A stretch of 64,000 nucleotides of DNA from Serinicoccus hydrothermalis (GTDB lineage Bacteria; Actinomycetota; Actinomycetes; Actinomycetales; Dermatophilaceae). This document shows positions 45,241 through 54,110 of the stretch, piece after piece. Within the stretch, counting starts at the first letter, position 1. Each line of letters opens with the position of its first letter. Below the pieces are notes generated by a model. That model had not been told where the DNA came from and searched no databases. It was given only the letters and a program-made list of their open reading frames with translations. A program made the translations under genes and the position numbers. The stretch is from NCBI RefSeq assembly GCF_001685415.1, contig NZ_CP014989.1, forward strand, positions 1,612,001 to 1,676,000, in the 5' to 3' direction.

Positions 45241-45912
45241 TCAGAGCCGCAGCTCCCGGGTGGGGGCATCCGGCCACGGCACGGTGAGCCCGCCCAGGTC
45301 CAGCACGCGGTCCAGCACGCCGGCGGTGAACCCCCACAGCAAAAGGCCGTCGACGTCCCACGCCGGCCCGACGAAGCCCGAGGGGTGGTGCACCCGGAAC
45401 CGTCGCGCCGGGTCGACGAGGTCGCGCACCTCCGGTTGCAGCACGCGGGCGACCTCCCGCGGGTCCTTGGCCCAGAGCGTCTCCGGGGTGGGCTCCCGCC
45501 ACCACGCGAGCACCGGGGTCACGTCGTAGCCGGAGACCGGGATGTGCAGCGTGGGCAGCAGCGCCAGCACGTCCACGGTCGCCGGGTCGAGCCCGACCTC
45601 CTCCCACGCCTCGCGCAGGGCGGTCGCCGCCGCGTCCCGGTCGCCCGGCTCGGTGCCGCCGCCGGGGAAGGCCGGCTGCCCCGCGTGCGAGCGCATGGTG
45701 TGCGCCCGCTCCGTGACGACCACCGTGCTCGCCTCCGGGTCGCCCGCCGTCCGCACGCCGGGCGCGAAGAGCACGAGCACCGCCGAGTGCCGCCGGCCCC
45801 CGTCGGGCGGCGGCAGGAACCGGCTGAACCGCTCGCCGGGGATCGTGGGCGCCCTCGTCGCCAGGTCGGTGAGCCAGCGCGGTGGCGGGGCATGCGCGGG
45901 GTCGACGCTCAT
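45241..45912 (-). CDS. NUDIX hydrolase, CoA pyrophosphatase type
   Basis: Hydrolyses CoA or related pyrophosphates to phosphopantetheine. The CoA motif [11 protein letters not shown] leads directly into the Nudix box [20 protein letters not shown] followed by EVGL (REAWEEVGL core). ADP-ribose-type signatures are absent. 223 residues. The ATG overlaps the nth stop by 4 nt, so it is cotranscribed with nth; the frame extends further upstream only as shadow of nth. Same pairing as Rv3672c-Rv3674c of M. tuberculosis. Confidence 0.92.
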   Translation of the reverse strand: MSVDPAHAPPPRWLTDLATRAPTIPGERFSRFLPPPDGGRRHSAVLVLFAPGVRTAGDPEASTVVVTERAHTMRSHAGQPAFPGGGTEPGDRDAAATALREAWEEVGLDPATVDVLALLPTLHIPVSGYDVTPVLAWWREPTPETLWAKDPREVARVLQPEVRDLVDPARRFRVHHPSGFVGPAWDVDGLLLWGFTAGVLDRVLDLGGLTVPWPDAPTRELRL

Positions 45913-46652
45913 GCGCGCGGACCGGTCCGCACGAGCTTGGCCGCGGCAGCCGCCTCCGTCGGCCCGGCGCCGTAGGACGGGCACTGGCGGGCCACCGGGC
46001 ATACCCCGCAGGCGGGACGCCGGGAGTGGCAGATCCGCCGCCCGTGGAAGATCAGCACGTGCGAGAGCTGGGTCCAGTCCCGCCGCGGGAAGAGCTCGCC
46101 CACCTCGCGCTCGACCGCGACCGGGTCCTCCTCGTCGGTCCACCCGAAGCGTCGCACCAACCGCCCGAAGTGGGTGTCGACGGTGATGCCCGGCACGTCG
46201 AAGGCGTTGCCCAGCACGACGTTGGCCGTCTTGCGACCGACGCCGGGCAGGCTCACCAGGTCGGTCAGCCTGCCGGGGACCTCGCCGTCGAAGCGCTCGA
46301 CCAGGGCCGCCCCCAGCTTGAGCAGCGACTGGGTCTTGGCCCGGAAGAAACCCGTGGGCTGGATGATCGCCTCGACGTCGTCGCGGTCCGCCTCGGCGAG
46401 CGCACGGGCGTCGGGGTAGCGCGCGAACAGGGTCGGCGTCACGCCGTTGACCCGGACGTCGGTCGTCTGCGCCGAGAGCACGGTCGCCACCAGCAGCTGG
46501 TAGGGGTCCTCGAAGTCGAGCTCGCAGCGGGCGTCGGGGTAGTGCTCGTCGAGCAGGCGCCACATCCGGCGGGCGCGCCGGGTCAGCGCCAGCCGGCTCT
46601 CCCCGGTCGGTGTCGCGTCCTCCAGCTGGGTCTGCCCGCTCTCCTCGCTCAC
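45909..46652 (-). CDS. nth: endonuclease III
   Basis: Bifunctional glycosylase/AP lyase removing oxidised pyrimidines. The HhH with catalytic Lys is [13 protein letters not shown] (Lys 141) and the catalytic Asp is in [15 protein letters not shown] (Asp 159). The [4Fe-4S] cluster motif C-x6-C-x2-C-x5-C is complete in [17 protein letters not shown]. Length 247, with a 25-residue N-terminal extension typical of actinobacteria. GTG start; divergent from crp across 73 bp. Confidence 0.97.
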   Translation of the reverse strand: MSEESGQTQLEDATPTGESRLALTRRARRMWRLLDEHYPDARCELDFEDPYQLLVATVLSAQTTDVRVNGVTPTLFARYPDARALAEADRDDVEAIIQPTGFFRAKTQSLLKLGAALVERFDGEVPGRLTDLVSLPGVGRKTANVVLGNAFDVPGITVDTHFGRLVRRFGWTDEEDPVAVEREVGELFPRRDWTQLSHVLIFHGRRICHSRRPACGVCPVARQCPSYGAGPTEAAAAAKLVRTGPRA

Positions 46653-46725
46653 CGGACAAGCCTAGAGGTGACCTCCGACACACCTGATCCGCCCATCCGC
46701 GCCCGCCTCGTGGCACCATGAACCG

Positions 46726-47403
46726 GTGGACCGGCACGTGGTGATGAAAGCCCCGCTGTTCGCCGCGCTCGACGCCGCGACGGCAGACCAGCTCATGGAG
46801 TCGATGAGCCCACGTCGCCTGGCCCGTGGCGACGTCGTCTTCCACGAGGGCGACCCGGGTGACTCGCTCTACGTCATCACCCGCGGGAAGGTGAAGCTGG
46901 CCCGGGCCGCCGCCGACGGCCGGGAGAGCCTGCTGTCGGTCCTGGGGCCGGGCGAGATGTTCGGCGAGCTCAGCCTCTTCGACCCGGGCCCGCGGCTGAC
47001 CACCGCCCACGTCGTCTCCGACACCGAGTTCATCTCGCTCGGCAACGACTCGCTGCGCTCCTTCCTGGAGCAGCACCCCGAGGTCGCCATGCAGATGCTC
47101 GCCGGGCTCGCGCACCGGTTGCGCAAGACCAACGAGGGCTTGTCGGACCTCGTCTTCACCGATGTCCCCGGTCGGGTGGCCAAGGCGCTGCTCGACCTGT
47201 CCGACCGCTTCGGGCGCCGCTCGGAGGCCGGTCTGGTGGTCGCCCACGACCTCACCCAGGAGGAGCTGGCCCAGCTGGTCGGCGCGAGCCGGGAGACGGT
47301 CAACAAGGCGCTGGCGGACTTCGCCCAGCGCGGGTGGGTGACCCTGGGCGCGAAGTCGGTCACCCTCATCGACGCCGAGCGGCTGCGCCGCCGCGCCCGC
47401 TGA
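46726..47403 (+). CDS. crp: Crp/GlxR-type cAMP-responsive global regulator
   Basis: CRP/FNR-family regulator of 225 residues. The cNMP domain shows GDVVFHEGDPGDSLYVITRG, KVKLARAAADGRESLLSVLG and the phosphate cassette GEMFGELSLFDPGPR. The C-terminal HTH reads LTQEELAQLVGASRETVNKA, then FAQRGWVTL. Sequence and place beside nth match GlxR/Crp of corynebacteria and mycobacteria. GTG 46726 is used; CACCAT 6 nt before it would make a leaderless message; ATG 46744 is too close to the first beta strand. It probably governs many genes outside the window. Confidence 0.94.
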   Translation: MDRHVVMKAPLFAALDAATADQLMESMSPRRLARGDVVFHEGDPGDSLYVITRGKVKLARAAADGRESLLSVLGPGEMFGELSLFDPGPRLTTAHVVSDTEFISLGNDSLRSFLEQHPEVAMQMLAGLAHRLRKTNEGLSDLVFTDVPGRVAKALLDLSDRFGRRSEAGLVVAHDLTQEELAQLVGASRETVNKALADFAQRGWVTLGAKSVTLIDAERLRRRAR

Positions 47404-47410
47404 GGCGGTC

Positions 47411-48235
47411 TCAGCCCACCGGCTCGCCGAGGTAGGCCAGCTGCGCCAGGACCGAGAGCCGGGCCGCGGGCCACACCGCGCGGGGCGTGTCGGCATACAC
47501 CAGCTCAACCACGCGGTCGGCGAGGTCGCGCCCCTCGGTCTCGGCCGAGGACCCCGTCCGCAGCTGCTCCACGGCGTCGCGCACCTGGTCCAGCCGCTGG
47601 TGCCGATGGGTCCAGTAGCGCTCGAGGACCCCCTCGGCGTCGGGGACCACCGGGCCGTGCCCGGGCGCGATGCTCGTCACCTCGCCGCTGGCGGTGAGGT
47701 CGCGCAGGCGCTGCAGCGACTCCAGGTAGGACGTGAGGTCGCCGTCGGGGTGGGCCACGACCGTCGTCCCCCGTCCCAGCACGGTGTCGCCGGTGAGCAG
47801 CACCTGCTCGGCCGGCAGCAGGAAGCAGACCGAGTCCGAGGTGTGCCCCGGGGTGCGCACGGCGAGCAGCTCCAGCCCGCCGACCACGAGGCGCTCGCCG
47901 TCCGCGAGGTCGTCGTGACCCCCGCCTGCGCGCCGGACCGGGGCGCCGGTCAGCCCGGCCCAACGGTCCGCGGACTCCGCGTGGTCGGCGTGCCCGTGGG
48001 TGAGCAGGGTGAGAGCCACACGCGCCCCGCGAGCGGCCACGTGGTCCAGCACGGCCCGCAGGTGTCCCTCGTCCAGCGGGCCGGGGTCGACGACGACCGC
48101 CTCGGTGCTGCCCGGCTCGAGCAGCACCCAGGTGTTGGTGCCCTCCAGGGTCATGGGCGAGGGGTTGGGGCACAGGACGGCGTGGGCGCGAGCGCCCCAG
48201 GGCCCACCGGTCCAGGCGTCGTCGGCGGAGGTCAT
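47411..48235 (-). CDS. metallo-beta-lactamase-fold hydrolase
   Basis: MBL-fold protein of 274 residues of the LACTB2/glyoxalase-II-like class. Metal ligands: THGHADH, the following TPGHTSD, LLTGDTVLG and APGHGP. A C-terminal winged domain (ERYWTHRHQRLDQVRDAVEQ) is typical of this subfamily, some of which cut RNA. Position between crp and a NUDIX gene matches Rv3677c. Convergent with crp; a 6-bp inverted repeat (GCTGAG/CTCAGC) spans the two stops. Confidence 0.88.
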   Translation of the reverse strand: MTSADDAWTGGPWGARAHAVLCPNPSPMTLEGTNTWVLLEPGSTEAVVVDPGPLDEGHLRAVLDHVAARGARVALTLLTHGHADHAESADRWAGLTGAPVRRAGGGHDDLADGERLVVGGLELLAVRTPGHTSDSVCFLLPAEQVLLTGDTVLGRGTTVVAHPDGDLTSYLESLQRLRDLTASGEVTSIAPGHGPVVPDAEGVLERYWTHRHQRLDQVRDAVEQLRTGSSAETEGRDLADRVVELVYADTPRAVWPAARLSVLAQLAYLGEPVG

Positions 48236-48249
48236 GGCCCCACCCTCTC

Positions 48250-48333
48250 ACCGCGGTGGGCAGGTGTCGCCGGGGCTGCACGTCCCCACCGCGGTCGGTA
48301 GGTGTCGCCGGGGCAGCAGGTTGCTACCGCGGT
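48250..48333. repeat. 38-bp tandem repeat, 2.2 copies, with phased ACCGCGGT palindromes
   Basis: ACCGCGGT occurs at 48250, 48288 and 48326, exactly 38 bp apart; between the first two and the next two the segment AGGTGTCGCCGGGGC is conserved. The array fills the 88-bp gap between the NUDIX and MBL genes; the third palindrome overlaps the NUDIX stop codon. It may act as an attenuator or terminator or just be a local duplication. Confidence 0.75.
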
Positions 48334-49184
48334 ATGCGCATGGCCAGGCTGTCGCCGTGCTCGACGGGGACGGGGAGCACGGGGCGCACCTGCACCGGCT
48401 CGCGGACCCAGTCGTCCAGGTCGGGGCCGCTGACGCCGGCCAGCTCCTCCACCATGACCAGCGTCGGCGGGAGCAGCACGTCGCGGCCCGCCTCCCGGTC
48501 CTGCAGGATCTGCCCCGGCGAGCGCCAGCCGGCGACCTCGGCCTCGGTGCTGGCGTCGTCGGCCCGCTGCCCCTCGGGCATCCGGGCGGCGAAGAAGGTG
48601 GTGTCGTAGCGGCGCGGCTCGCACTCCGGGGTGATCCAGCGGCCGCGCACACCGAGCAGGTCGGTGCGCAGCACGAGGTCGTGCCGGGCGAGCAGCTCGG
48701 CGAAGCTCAGGGAACGATCCAGCAGGGCGGCCCGGCCCTCCCGCCACACCGGGTCGCGCAGGTCGGAGACGACCTCGTCCGCGGCCGGCCCCGCCAGCAG
48801 CACCCCGCACTCCTCGAAGACCTCGCGGGCGGCGGCGGTCACCAGCTCGCGGGCGCCGTCCGCGTCGGTGCCGAGCCGTCCGGCCCACTCCTGCGCGGAC
48901 GGTCCGGCCCAGGGGACGTCGCGGTCGGCGTCACGCGTGTCCACTCCCCCGCCGGGGAAGGCCAGCATGCCGGCCGCGAAGGCCATGCTCCCGGCCCGGC
49001 GGAGCACGAAGACCTCCAGCTCCGGTCGGTCGCGCAGCAGCATGACGGTGGCCGAGCGGCGCGGCTCCGCGACCGCGCGCCGGTCCTCGGGCGTCGCGAG
49101 CCAGGCCCGCGCGGCGTCCGCGACGACCGGTGGCACGGCGAAGTCGCGGTATGCCGGCTCCTGGTCCGCGAGGCCGTGCGCCAC
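48324..49184 (-). CDS. NUDIX hydrolase (NUDT19-like)
   Basis: Protein of 286 residues. RSATVMLLRDRPELEVFVLR and MAFAAGMLAFPGGGVD lead to a Nudix box interrupted by an insert (DTRDADRDVPWAGPSAQEWA) before AAREVFEECGVLLAG, the arrangement of the RP2/NUDT19 CoA-diphosphatase branch. Substrate inferred only from that. GTG 49184 follows the RidA stop by 5 nt; the residues LADQEPAYRDFAVPP then precede the domain. A start without a good ribosome-binding site suggests coupling to RidA. The stop lies in the tandem repeat. Confidence 0.85.
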   Translation of the reverse strand: MAHGLADQEPAYRDFAVPPVVADAARAWLATPEDRRAVAEPRRSATVMLLRDRPELEVFVLRRAGSMAFAAGMLAFPGGGVDTRDADRDVPWAGPSAQEWAGRLGTDADGARELVTAAAREVFEECGVLLAGPAADEVVSDLRDPVWREGRAALLDRSLSFAELLARHDLVLRTDLLGVRGRWITPECEPRRYDTTFFAARMPEGQRADDASTEAEVAGWRSPGQILQDREAGRDVLLPPTLVMVEELAGVSGPDLDDWVREPVQVRPVLPVPVEHGDSLAMRIPR

Positions 49185-49189
49185 CGCGG

Positions 49190-49684
49190 TCAGTCCCGCA
49201 CGGCGACGGTGATCTCGACCTCGACCGGCACGTCGAGCGGGAGCACGGCCACCCCGACGGCCGAGCGGGCGTGCACGCCCGCGTCGCCGAAGGCGTGGCC
49301 CAGCAGCTCGGAGGCTCCGTTGACGACGCCCGGCTGCCCGGTGAAGCCCGGGTCGCTCGCGACGAAGCCGACGACCTTGACCACCCGGACCACCCGGTCC
49401 AGGTCGCCGACCACCGACTTCACCGCGGCGATCGCGTTCAGGGCGCATACCCCGGCCAGCCGGGTCGCGTCCTGCGGGGACACGAGGCCGGGACCCTCGC
49501 CCACCTTGCCGGTCAGCTCGAGCTCGCCGTCGACGAAGGGGACCTGGCCGGAGCTGAAGACGAGGTCGCCGTGCCGGACGGCGGGGACGTAGGCGGCGAC
49601 CGGCGCCGCGACCTCGGGCACGCGGTGGCCCAGCTCCGCCAGGCGGGTCTCCACGGCGCCGGTGACCGGCTCGGGCGGGGTCAT
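49190..49684 (-). CDS. RidA-family protein
   Basis: Enamine/imine deaminase-like protein of 164 residues in the atypical YjgF branch. Blocks: GDLVFSSGQVPFVDGELELT, VGEGPGLVSPQDATRLAGVC, ALNAIAAVKSVVGDLDRVVR and PLDVPVEVEI. The Arg of canonical RidA that contacts the substrate carboxylate is not clearly conserved, as in other members of this branch. It starts 9 bp after the DUF4177 gene. Confidence 0.88.
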   Translation of the reverse strand: MTPPEPVTGAVETRLAELGHRVPEVAAPVAAYVPAVRHGDLVFSSGQVPFVDGELELTGKVGEGPGLVSPQDATRLAGVCALNAIAAVKSVVGDLDRVVRVVKVVGFVASDPGFTGQPGVVNGASELLGHAFGDAGVHARSAVGVAVLPLDVPVEVEITVAVRD

Positions 49685-49692
49685 CGGCGTCC

Positions 49693-49863
49693 TCAGGCGT
49701 TCTTGGGGCGCTTGAGGTAGGCCACGAGGTTGCTGCCGTCGCCGGGCCCGGGCACGACCTGCACGAGCTCCCAGCCGTCCTCGCCCCACTGGTCGAGGAT
49801 CTGCTTGGTCGCGTGGATCATGAGCGGAACGGTGGCGTACTCCCACTGGTGCGCAGTCGTCAT
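49693..49863 (-). CDS. DUF4177 small protein
   Basis: Fifty-six residues, MTTAHQWEYATVPL to KRPKNA, with the family core DQWGEDGWELVQVVPGPGDG. Function unknown. In M. tuberculosis the same position carries a small protein before the ArsA-like ATPase pair; here no ATPase gene follows and the gene borders the PBP gene directly (88-bp divergent gap). Confidence 0.85.
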   Translation of the reverse strand: MTTAHQWEYATVPLMIHATKQILDQWGEDGWELVQVVPGPGDGSNLVAYLKRPKNA

Positions 49864-49938
49864 GGGCCCGACCATACCGGGGGCCGGCGCCACGGCACGG
49901 CCGCGGGCGCGCTGACAGGACCTCTCAGAAAACTCCCG

Positions 49939-49944
49939 TAACGT
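49939..49944 (+). promoter_or_regulatory. -10 hexamer TAACGT of the PBP gene (leaderless)
   Basis: TAACGT ends 7 nt before ATG 49952 in an AT-rich patch. CTGACA at 49912 might be a -35, but the spacing of 21 bp is too long. Confidence 0.4.
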
Positions 49945-49951
49945 ATCTGGT

Positions 49952-52630
49952 ATGCGCTCTGCTCTCACTGTCGCACGGGTGACCTCCCTGCTCGGGGTCT
50001 TCCTCGCCGTCTCGATCCTCATGGGGATCATCGGTGCCGGCCTGCTCGCGCCCGTCGTCGGGGCCAGCGGCCTGGCGGCACGGGAGAGCGTCGGCATGTT
50101 CGAGGAGCTCCCCGGCGACCTGGAGCAGAACCCGCTCGCCCAGCAGTCGCGCATCCTCGCCGCCGACGGGACGATCCTCGCGACCCCCGCCGAGCGCAAC
50201 CGGATCATCGTCGACAGCGACGAGATCAGCCAGAACATGAAGGACGCGCAGGTCGCGATCGAGGACGCGCGCTTCTTCCAGCACGGGGGCGCCGACGTCG
50301 AGGCCCTCGCCCGCGCCGTGGTGCAGAACACCACCACCGACACCACCCAGGGCGGGTCGACGCTGACGCAGCAGTACATCAAGCTGGCGCTGACCGAGCA
50401 GGCGCTGAAGGAGGGCGACACCGAGGCCGCGGCGAACGCCCAGGCCCGTTCCGGCATGGAGGGCTACGTCCGCAAGCTGCGCGAGCTCAAGTACGCCATC
50501 ACCCTCGAGGAGCGGCTGACCAAGGACGAGATCCTCGTCGGCTACCTCAACCTCGCCTTCTACGGCGACAACGTCTACGGCGTCCAGGCGGCCGCCCGCC
50601 ACTACTTCAGCGTCGACGCCGCGGACCTCACCGTCTCGCAGTCCGCGCTGCTCGCCGGCATCGTCCGGGCCCCCAGCACGACCAACCCGGTGGCCGACCC
50701 CGAGCTCGCGCAGTCCCGGCGCGACCTCGTCCTCGGCAACATGCTCGACCAGGACATGATCACCCAGGAGGAGCACGACGACGCGGTGGCGCAGAACGTC
50801 GGTGACATGCTGGAGATCCGCGACAGCCAGCGCTCCTGCCTGCGCTCCCGCAACCCCTACTTCTGCGACTACGTCGAGGCCTGGCTGCTGGAGCAGCCCG
50901 CGCTCGGCAAGACCCGCGACGAGCGGCTGGAGAACCTCACGACCAACGGCCTGACCGTCGAGACCACGCTGGACCTCGACCTCTCGGCCGACATGAAGGA
51001 CATCCTCCAGGACGCCACCCCGCAGGGCAACGACTACAACCTCGGCTCCGCGGCCACGGTCGTCCAGCCCGGCACCGGCAAGATCCTGGCCTTCAACCAG
51101 TCGAGCACCTACTCCTTCGAGGACAGCCCGGACAAGGTCCAGGAGACCTCGGTCAACTGGAACGTCGACAACGCCTACGGCGGACCCGGGGGTATGGCGA
51201 TCGGCTCGGTCGCGAAGGCATACACCCTGGTCGAGGCGATGAAGAAGGGCGTGCCGGTCGAGGCCACCCTCAACGTGCGGGCCCCGGAGGACAGCACGTA
51301 CGGCAACGTCTGGCTCGAGGACCCGGAGAACCGGCCCAGCTCCTACCCGCCCGCCGACGAGGTCTTCCCGGCCGGCATCTTCTTCCGCGACGACTTCGAG
51401 GACGGCTGCACCATCGGCGAGGACCACTGGGCGGTCCGCAACGCCAACGACGAGAACCACCAGCGCACCATCGAGCTGCGCAAGGCCGCGGCGCTGTCGG
51501 TCAACACCGCCTTCGCGACGCTGGCCTCGCAGGTCGGCACCTGCGACATCGCCGACACCATGACCGAGATGGGCCTGCACGCGGCCAACGGGCAGGCCTA
51601 CGGCCTGGACCCGGGCAACGCCGAGACCACGCTCGCCCCCTCGCTGGTCCTGGGCGCCGACACGGCCAGCCCGCTGACGGTCGCCGCGTCCTACGCGACC
51701 TTCGCCTCCGGCGGGGTCTACTGCCCGCCGGTGCCGGTGACCAAGGTGACCGACGCCAACGGCGAGGAGCTGCCGCTGGAGCTGGACGAGTGCGAGCGGG
51801 TCATCGACGAGGACGTCGCGCTCGGCGCCATCGAGCTGCTCGAGGGCGTCCTCACCATCGAGGGCTCGGGCTACCAGGCCATCCTCGACGACGACCGCCC
51901 CGCCGGCGGCAAGACCGGCACCAACAACGACTCGACCGCCACATGGTTCGCCGGGTTCACCCCGCAGCTGTCCACGGCCGTCTTCATCGGCAACATCCCC
52001 GGTGGAGAGGGCTACGACGGCGACCTGCAGGACATCACCATCGGCGGGCGCTACATCGAGGGCCCGCTCTTCGGCTCCTCGCTCGCAGGGCCGACCTGGA
52101 AGCGGATCATGGACCGTGCCTCCGAGGGGATGGACGTCGAGCGCTGGGAGGAGCCGCCGAGCGACATCCTCAACGGCGAGCGCGCCACCGTCCCCCGGGT
52201 CGTCGGCATGGAGGTCGGCGAGGCCCAGGAGCGGCTCGAGGACGTCGGCCTCACCGGCAGCGTGGAGCGCGTCGCCTCGAGCCAGCCCGAGGGCACCGTG
52301 CTCTACACGACGCCGGGCGTCGGCTCCTCGGTCCAGACCTCCAGCCCGGTGACGCTGCACGTGTCCAGCGGTGTCGCCCCGGCGGCCAGCGTGGCACCGG
52401 CGCAGCCGCGCCAGCAGCCGAGGCAGCAGCAGCCCCGCCAGCCGCGCCAGCCCCAGCCCGAGCCGAGCCCGGAGCCGGAGCCCGAGCCCACCGAGGCGGC
52501 GGCGGCCGAGCCCGAGCCGGAGCCTGAGCCGGAACCCGAGCCCGAGCCGACGCAGGACCCGGAGCCCGAGCCCGCCCCCGTGCCGGAGCCGTCGGACCCC
52601 CCGGGCACGGATCCCCGGGGCGAGGACTGA
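49952..52630 (+). CDS. ponA: bifunctional penicillin-binding protein (GT51 + transpeptidase) with one PASTA domain
   Basis: Class A PBP of 892 residues. N-terminal TM (about 10-35); GT51 transglycosylase with catalytic Glu in AIEDARFFQH (Glu104), GGSTLTQQYIK and NLAFYGDNVYGVQAAARHYF; transpeptidase with SVAK (Ser419, Lys422), SVN in AALSVNTAFA and KTGTNND (Lys654). One PASTA domain lies at about 746-805 (VPRVVGMEVGEAQERLEDVG). The last 85 residues are a Pro/Gln then Pro/Glu-rich tail with EPEPEP runs. Equivalent to PonA2 (Rv3682). It is followed by yqeY (47 bp) and the phosphoesterase. Confidence 0.96.
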   Translation: MRSALTVARVTSLLGVFLAVSILMGIIGAGLLAPVVGASGLAARESVGMFEELPGDLEQNPLAQQSRILAADGTILATPAERNRIIVDSDEISQNMKDAQVAIEDARFFQHGGADVEALARAVVQNTTTDTTQGGSTLTQQYIKLALTEQALKEGDTEAAANAQARSGMEGYVRKLRELKYAITLEERLTKDEILVGYLNLAFYGDNVYGVQAAARHYFSVDAADLTVSQSALLAGIVRAPSTTNPVADPELAQSRRDLVLGNMLDQDMITQEEHDDAVAQNVGDMLEIRDSQRSCLRSRNPYFCDYVEAWLLEQPALGKTRDERLENLTTNGLTVETTLDLDLSADMKDILQDATPQGNDYNLGSAATVVQPGTGKILAFNQSSTYSFEDSPDKVQETSVNWNVDNAYGGPGGMAIGSVAKAYTLVEAMKKGVPVEATLNVRAPEDSTYGNVWLEDPENRPSSYPPADEVFPAGIFFRDDFEDGCTIGEDHWAVRNANDENHQRTIELRKAAALSVNTAFATLASQVGTCDIADTMTEMGLHAANGQAYGLDPGNAETTLAPSLVLGADTASPLTVAASYATFASGGVYCPPVPVTKVTDANGEELPLELDECERVIDEDVALGAIELLEGVLTIEGSGYQAILDDDRPAGGKTGTNNDSTATWFAGFTPQLSTAVFIGNIPGGEGYDGDLQDITIGGRYIEGPLFGSSLAGPTWKRIMDRASEGMDVERWEEPPSDILNGERATVPRVVGMEVGEAQERLEDVGLTGSVERVASSQPEGTVLYTTPGVGSSVQTSSPVTLHVSSGVAPAASVAPAQPRQQPRQQQPRQPRQPQPEPSPEPEPEPTEAAAAEPEPEPEPEPEPEPTQDPEPEPAPVPEPSDPPGTDPRGED

Positions 52631-52677
52631 GCCGCACGAGCGACGACCCGGGGCCGGCCGGGTGAGACACTGACCGC

Positions 52678-53142
52678 ATGAGCGACGCGACCGGTCTCAA
52701 GGCCACCCTCCAGCACGACCTCACGTCCGCGATGCGGGCCAAGGACAAGGTCCGCGCGGGCACCCTGCGGATGGCGCTGACCGCCGTGACGACCGAGGAG
52801 GTCTCCGGCAAGGAGGCGCGCGAGCTCACCGACGACGAGGTGCTCAAGGTCATCACCAAGGAGGCGAAGAAGCGGCGCGAGGCCGCCGAGGCCTACTCGG
52901 GGGCGAACCGGCCCGAGCTGGCCGCCCAGGAGGAGGCCGAGCTGGAGGTGCTCGAGGCATACCTCCCGGCGCAGCTGTCCGATGACGAGCTCGCCGAGAT
53001 GGCCCAGCAGGCCGTCACCGAGACGGGGGCGAGCGGGATGCGCGAAATGGGCCAGGTCATGAAGGTGCTCCAGCCGCGGATCGCGGGGCGGGCCGAGGGC
53101 GGGCGCGTGGCCGCCGCCGTGAAGCAGGCTCTGGGCGCCTGA
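52678..53142 (+). CDS. GatB/YqeY domain protein
   Basis: Protein of 154 residues related to the tail domain of GatB/GatE, thought to bind tRNA. Typical blocks: LKATLQHDLTSAMRAKDKVR, LRMALTAVTTEEVSGKEARE, DDEVLKVITKEAKKRREAAE and the C-terminal SGMREMGQVMKVLQPRIAGR. No transamidase activity is implied. GACACT ends 6 nt before the ATG and may be an own promoter. Confidence 0.93.
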   Translation: MSDATGLKATLQHDLTSAMRAKDKVRAGTLRMALTAVTTEEVSGKEARELTDDEVLKVITKEAKKRREAAEAYSGANRPELAAQEEAELEVLEAYLPAQLSDDELAEMAQQAVTETGASGMREMGQVMKVLQPRIAGRAEGGRVAAAVKQALGA

Positions 53143-53146
53143 CCCG

Positions 53147-54097
53147 ATGACGTCGGTATGGCGCCCGCTCGCCGGGGCCACGGCAGCCGCGGTCGGCCTC
53201 GGCGCCGGTGCTGCCGCCTACGCGACCTGGGTGGAGCCGCGGTGGTTCGTGCTGCGCCGGGGGGACGTGCCCTGCCTGCCGGCCGGCGCCTCTGCTTTGC
53301 GGGTGCTGCACCTGTCCGACCTGCACCTCGTGCCCGACCAGAGGCGCAAGCGTGACTGGGTGCACGCCCTGGAGGACCTCGAGCCCGACCTGGTGGTCCA
53401 CACCGGTGACCACCTCGCCGCGATGGACGCGGTGCCGGCCGCCCTCGACACCTACGGCGGGCTGCTCGACCGGCCGGGCGCCTTCGTCCTCGGGTCCAAC
53501 GACTACTACCCGCCGACGCGGAAGAACCCGCTGCGCTACTTCAACGACAGCCACCGCAAGGGGGCCGAGCTGACACCGGAGGTGCTCCCCACCCAGGACC
53601 TCGTCGACGGTCTCACCGGGCGCGGCTGGGAGGACCTCACGCACCGGCGGGTGCGCCTGGACGTCGCGGGGCTCGACCTCGAGCTCGTCGGCACCGACGA
53701 CGCGCACCTCGAGCGGGACGACTACGCCAGCGTCTCCGCGCCGGCCGCCGCGGACGCCGACCTGACGATCGGTGTCACCCACGCGCCCTACCGGCGGGTG
53801 CTGGACCCCATGGCCGCCGACGGGGCGCGGCTGCTCATCGCCGGGCACACCCACGGCGGGCAGCTGCGGGTGCCCGGTCACGGCGCGCTCGTCACCAACT
53901 GCGACCTGGACACCTCCCGGGCGCGAGGCCTGTCGCGCTGGTGGCCGGGCGCCGGCGCGAGGCCGTCGTCGCAGGCACCGACCGACGCCGCGTGGCTGCA
54001 CGTCTCGGCCGGGCTGGGCGGCAACCCCTACACACCCTTCCGCTTCTGCTGCCGCCCGGAGGCGACGCTGCTCACGCTGACGCCGGCCTCACCCTGA
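53147..54097 (+). CDS. metallophosphoesterase (calcineurin-like), membrane-anchored
   Basis: Protein of 316 residues with an N-terminal TM anchor (about 8-28), then a metallophosphatase core: HLSDLHLVPD, LVVHTGDHLAA, LGSNDYY (the GNHD position with Ser for Asn1), VTHAPYRR and AGHTHGGQL. Such YkuE/Rv3683-like enzymes act at the outer face or on membrane substrates, substrate unknown. It starts 4 bp after yqeY. Confidence 0.9.
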   Translation: MTSVWRPLAGATAAAVGLGAGAAAYATWVEPRWFVLRRGDVPCLPAGASALRVLHLSDLHLVPDQRRKRDWVHALEDLEPDLVVHTGDHLAAMDAVPAALDTYGGLLDRPGAFVLGSNDYYPPTRKNPLRYFNDSHRKGAELTPEVLPTQDLVDGLTGRGWEDLTHRRVRLDVAGLDLELVGTDDAHLERDDYASVSAPAAADADLTIGVTHAPYRRVLDPMAADGARLLIAGHTHGGQLRVPGHGALVTNCDLDTSRARGLSRWWPGAGARPSSQAPTDAAWLHVSAGLGGNPYTPFRFCCRPEATLLTLTPASP

Positions 54098-54110
54098 GGC
54101 CGGGCACGGC

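Noticed and set aside
52440-52630. Regular short repeats that might suggest a CRISPR array
   Set aside because: They encode the EPEPEP tail of the PBP; no direct repeats with unique spacers.
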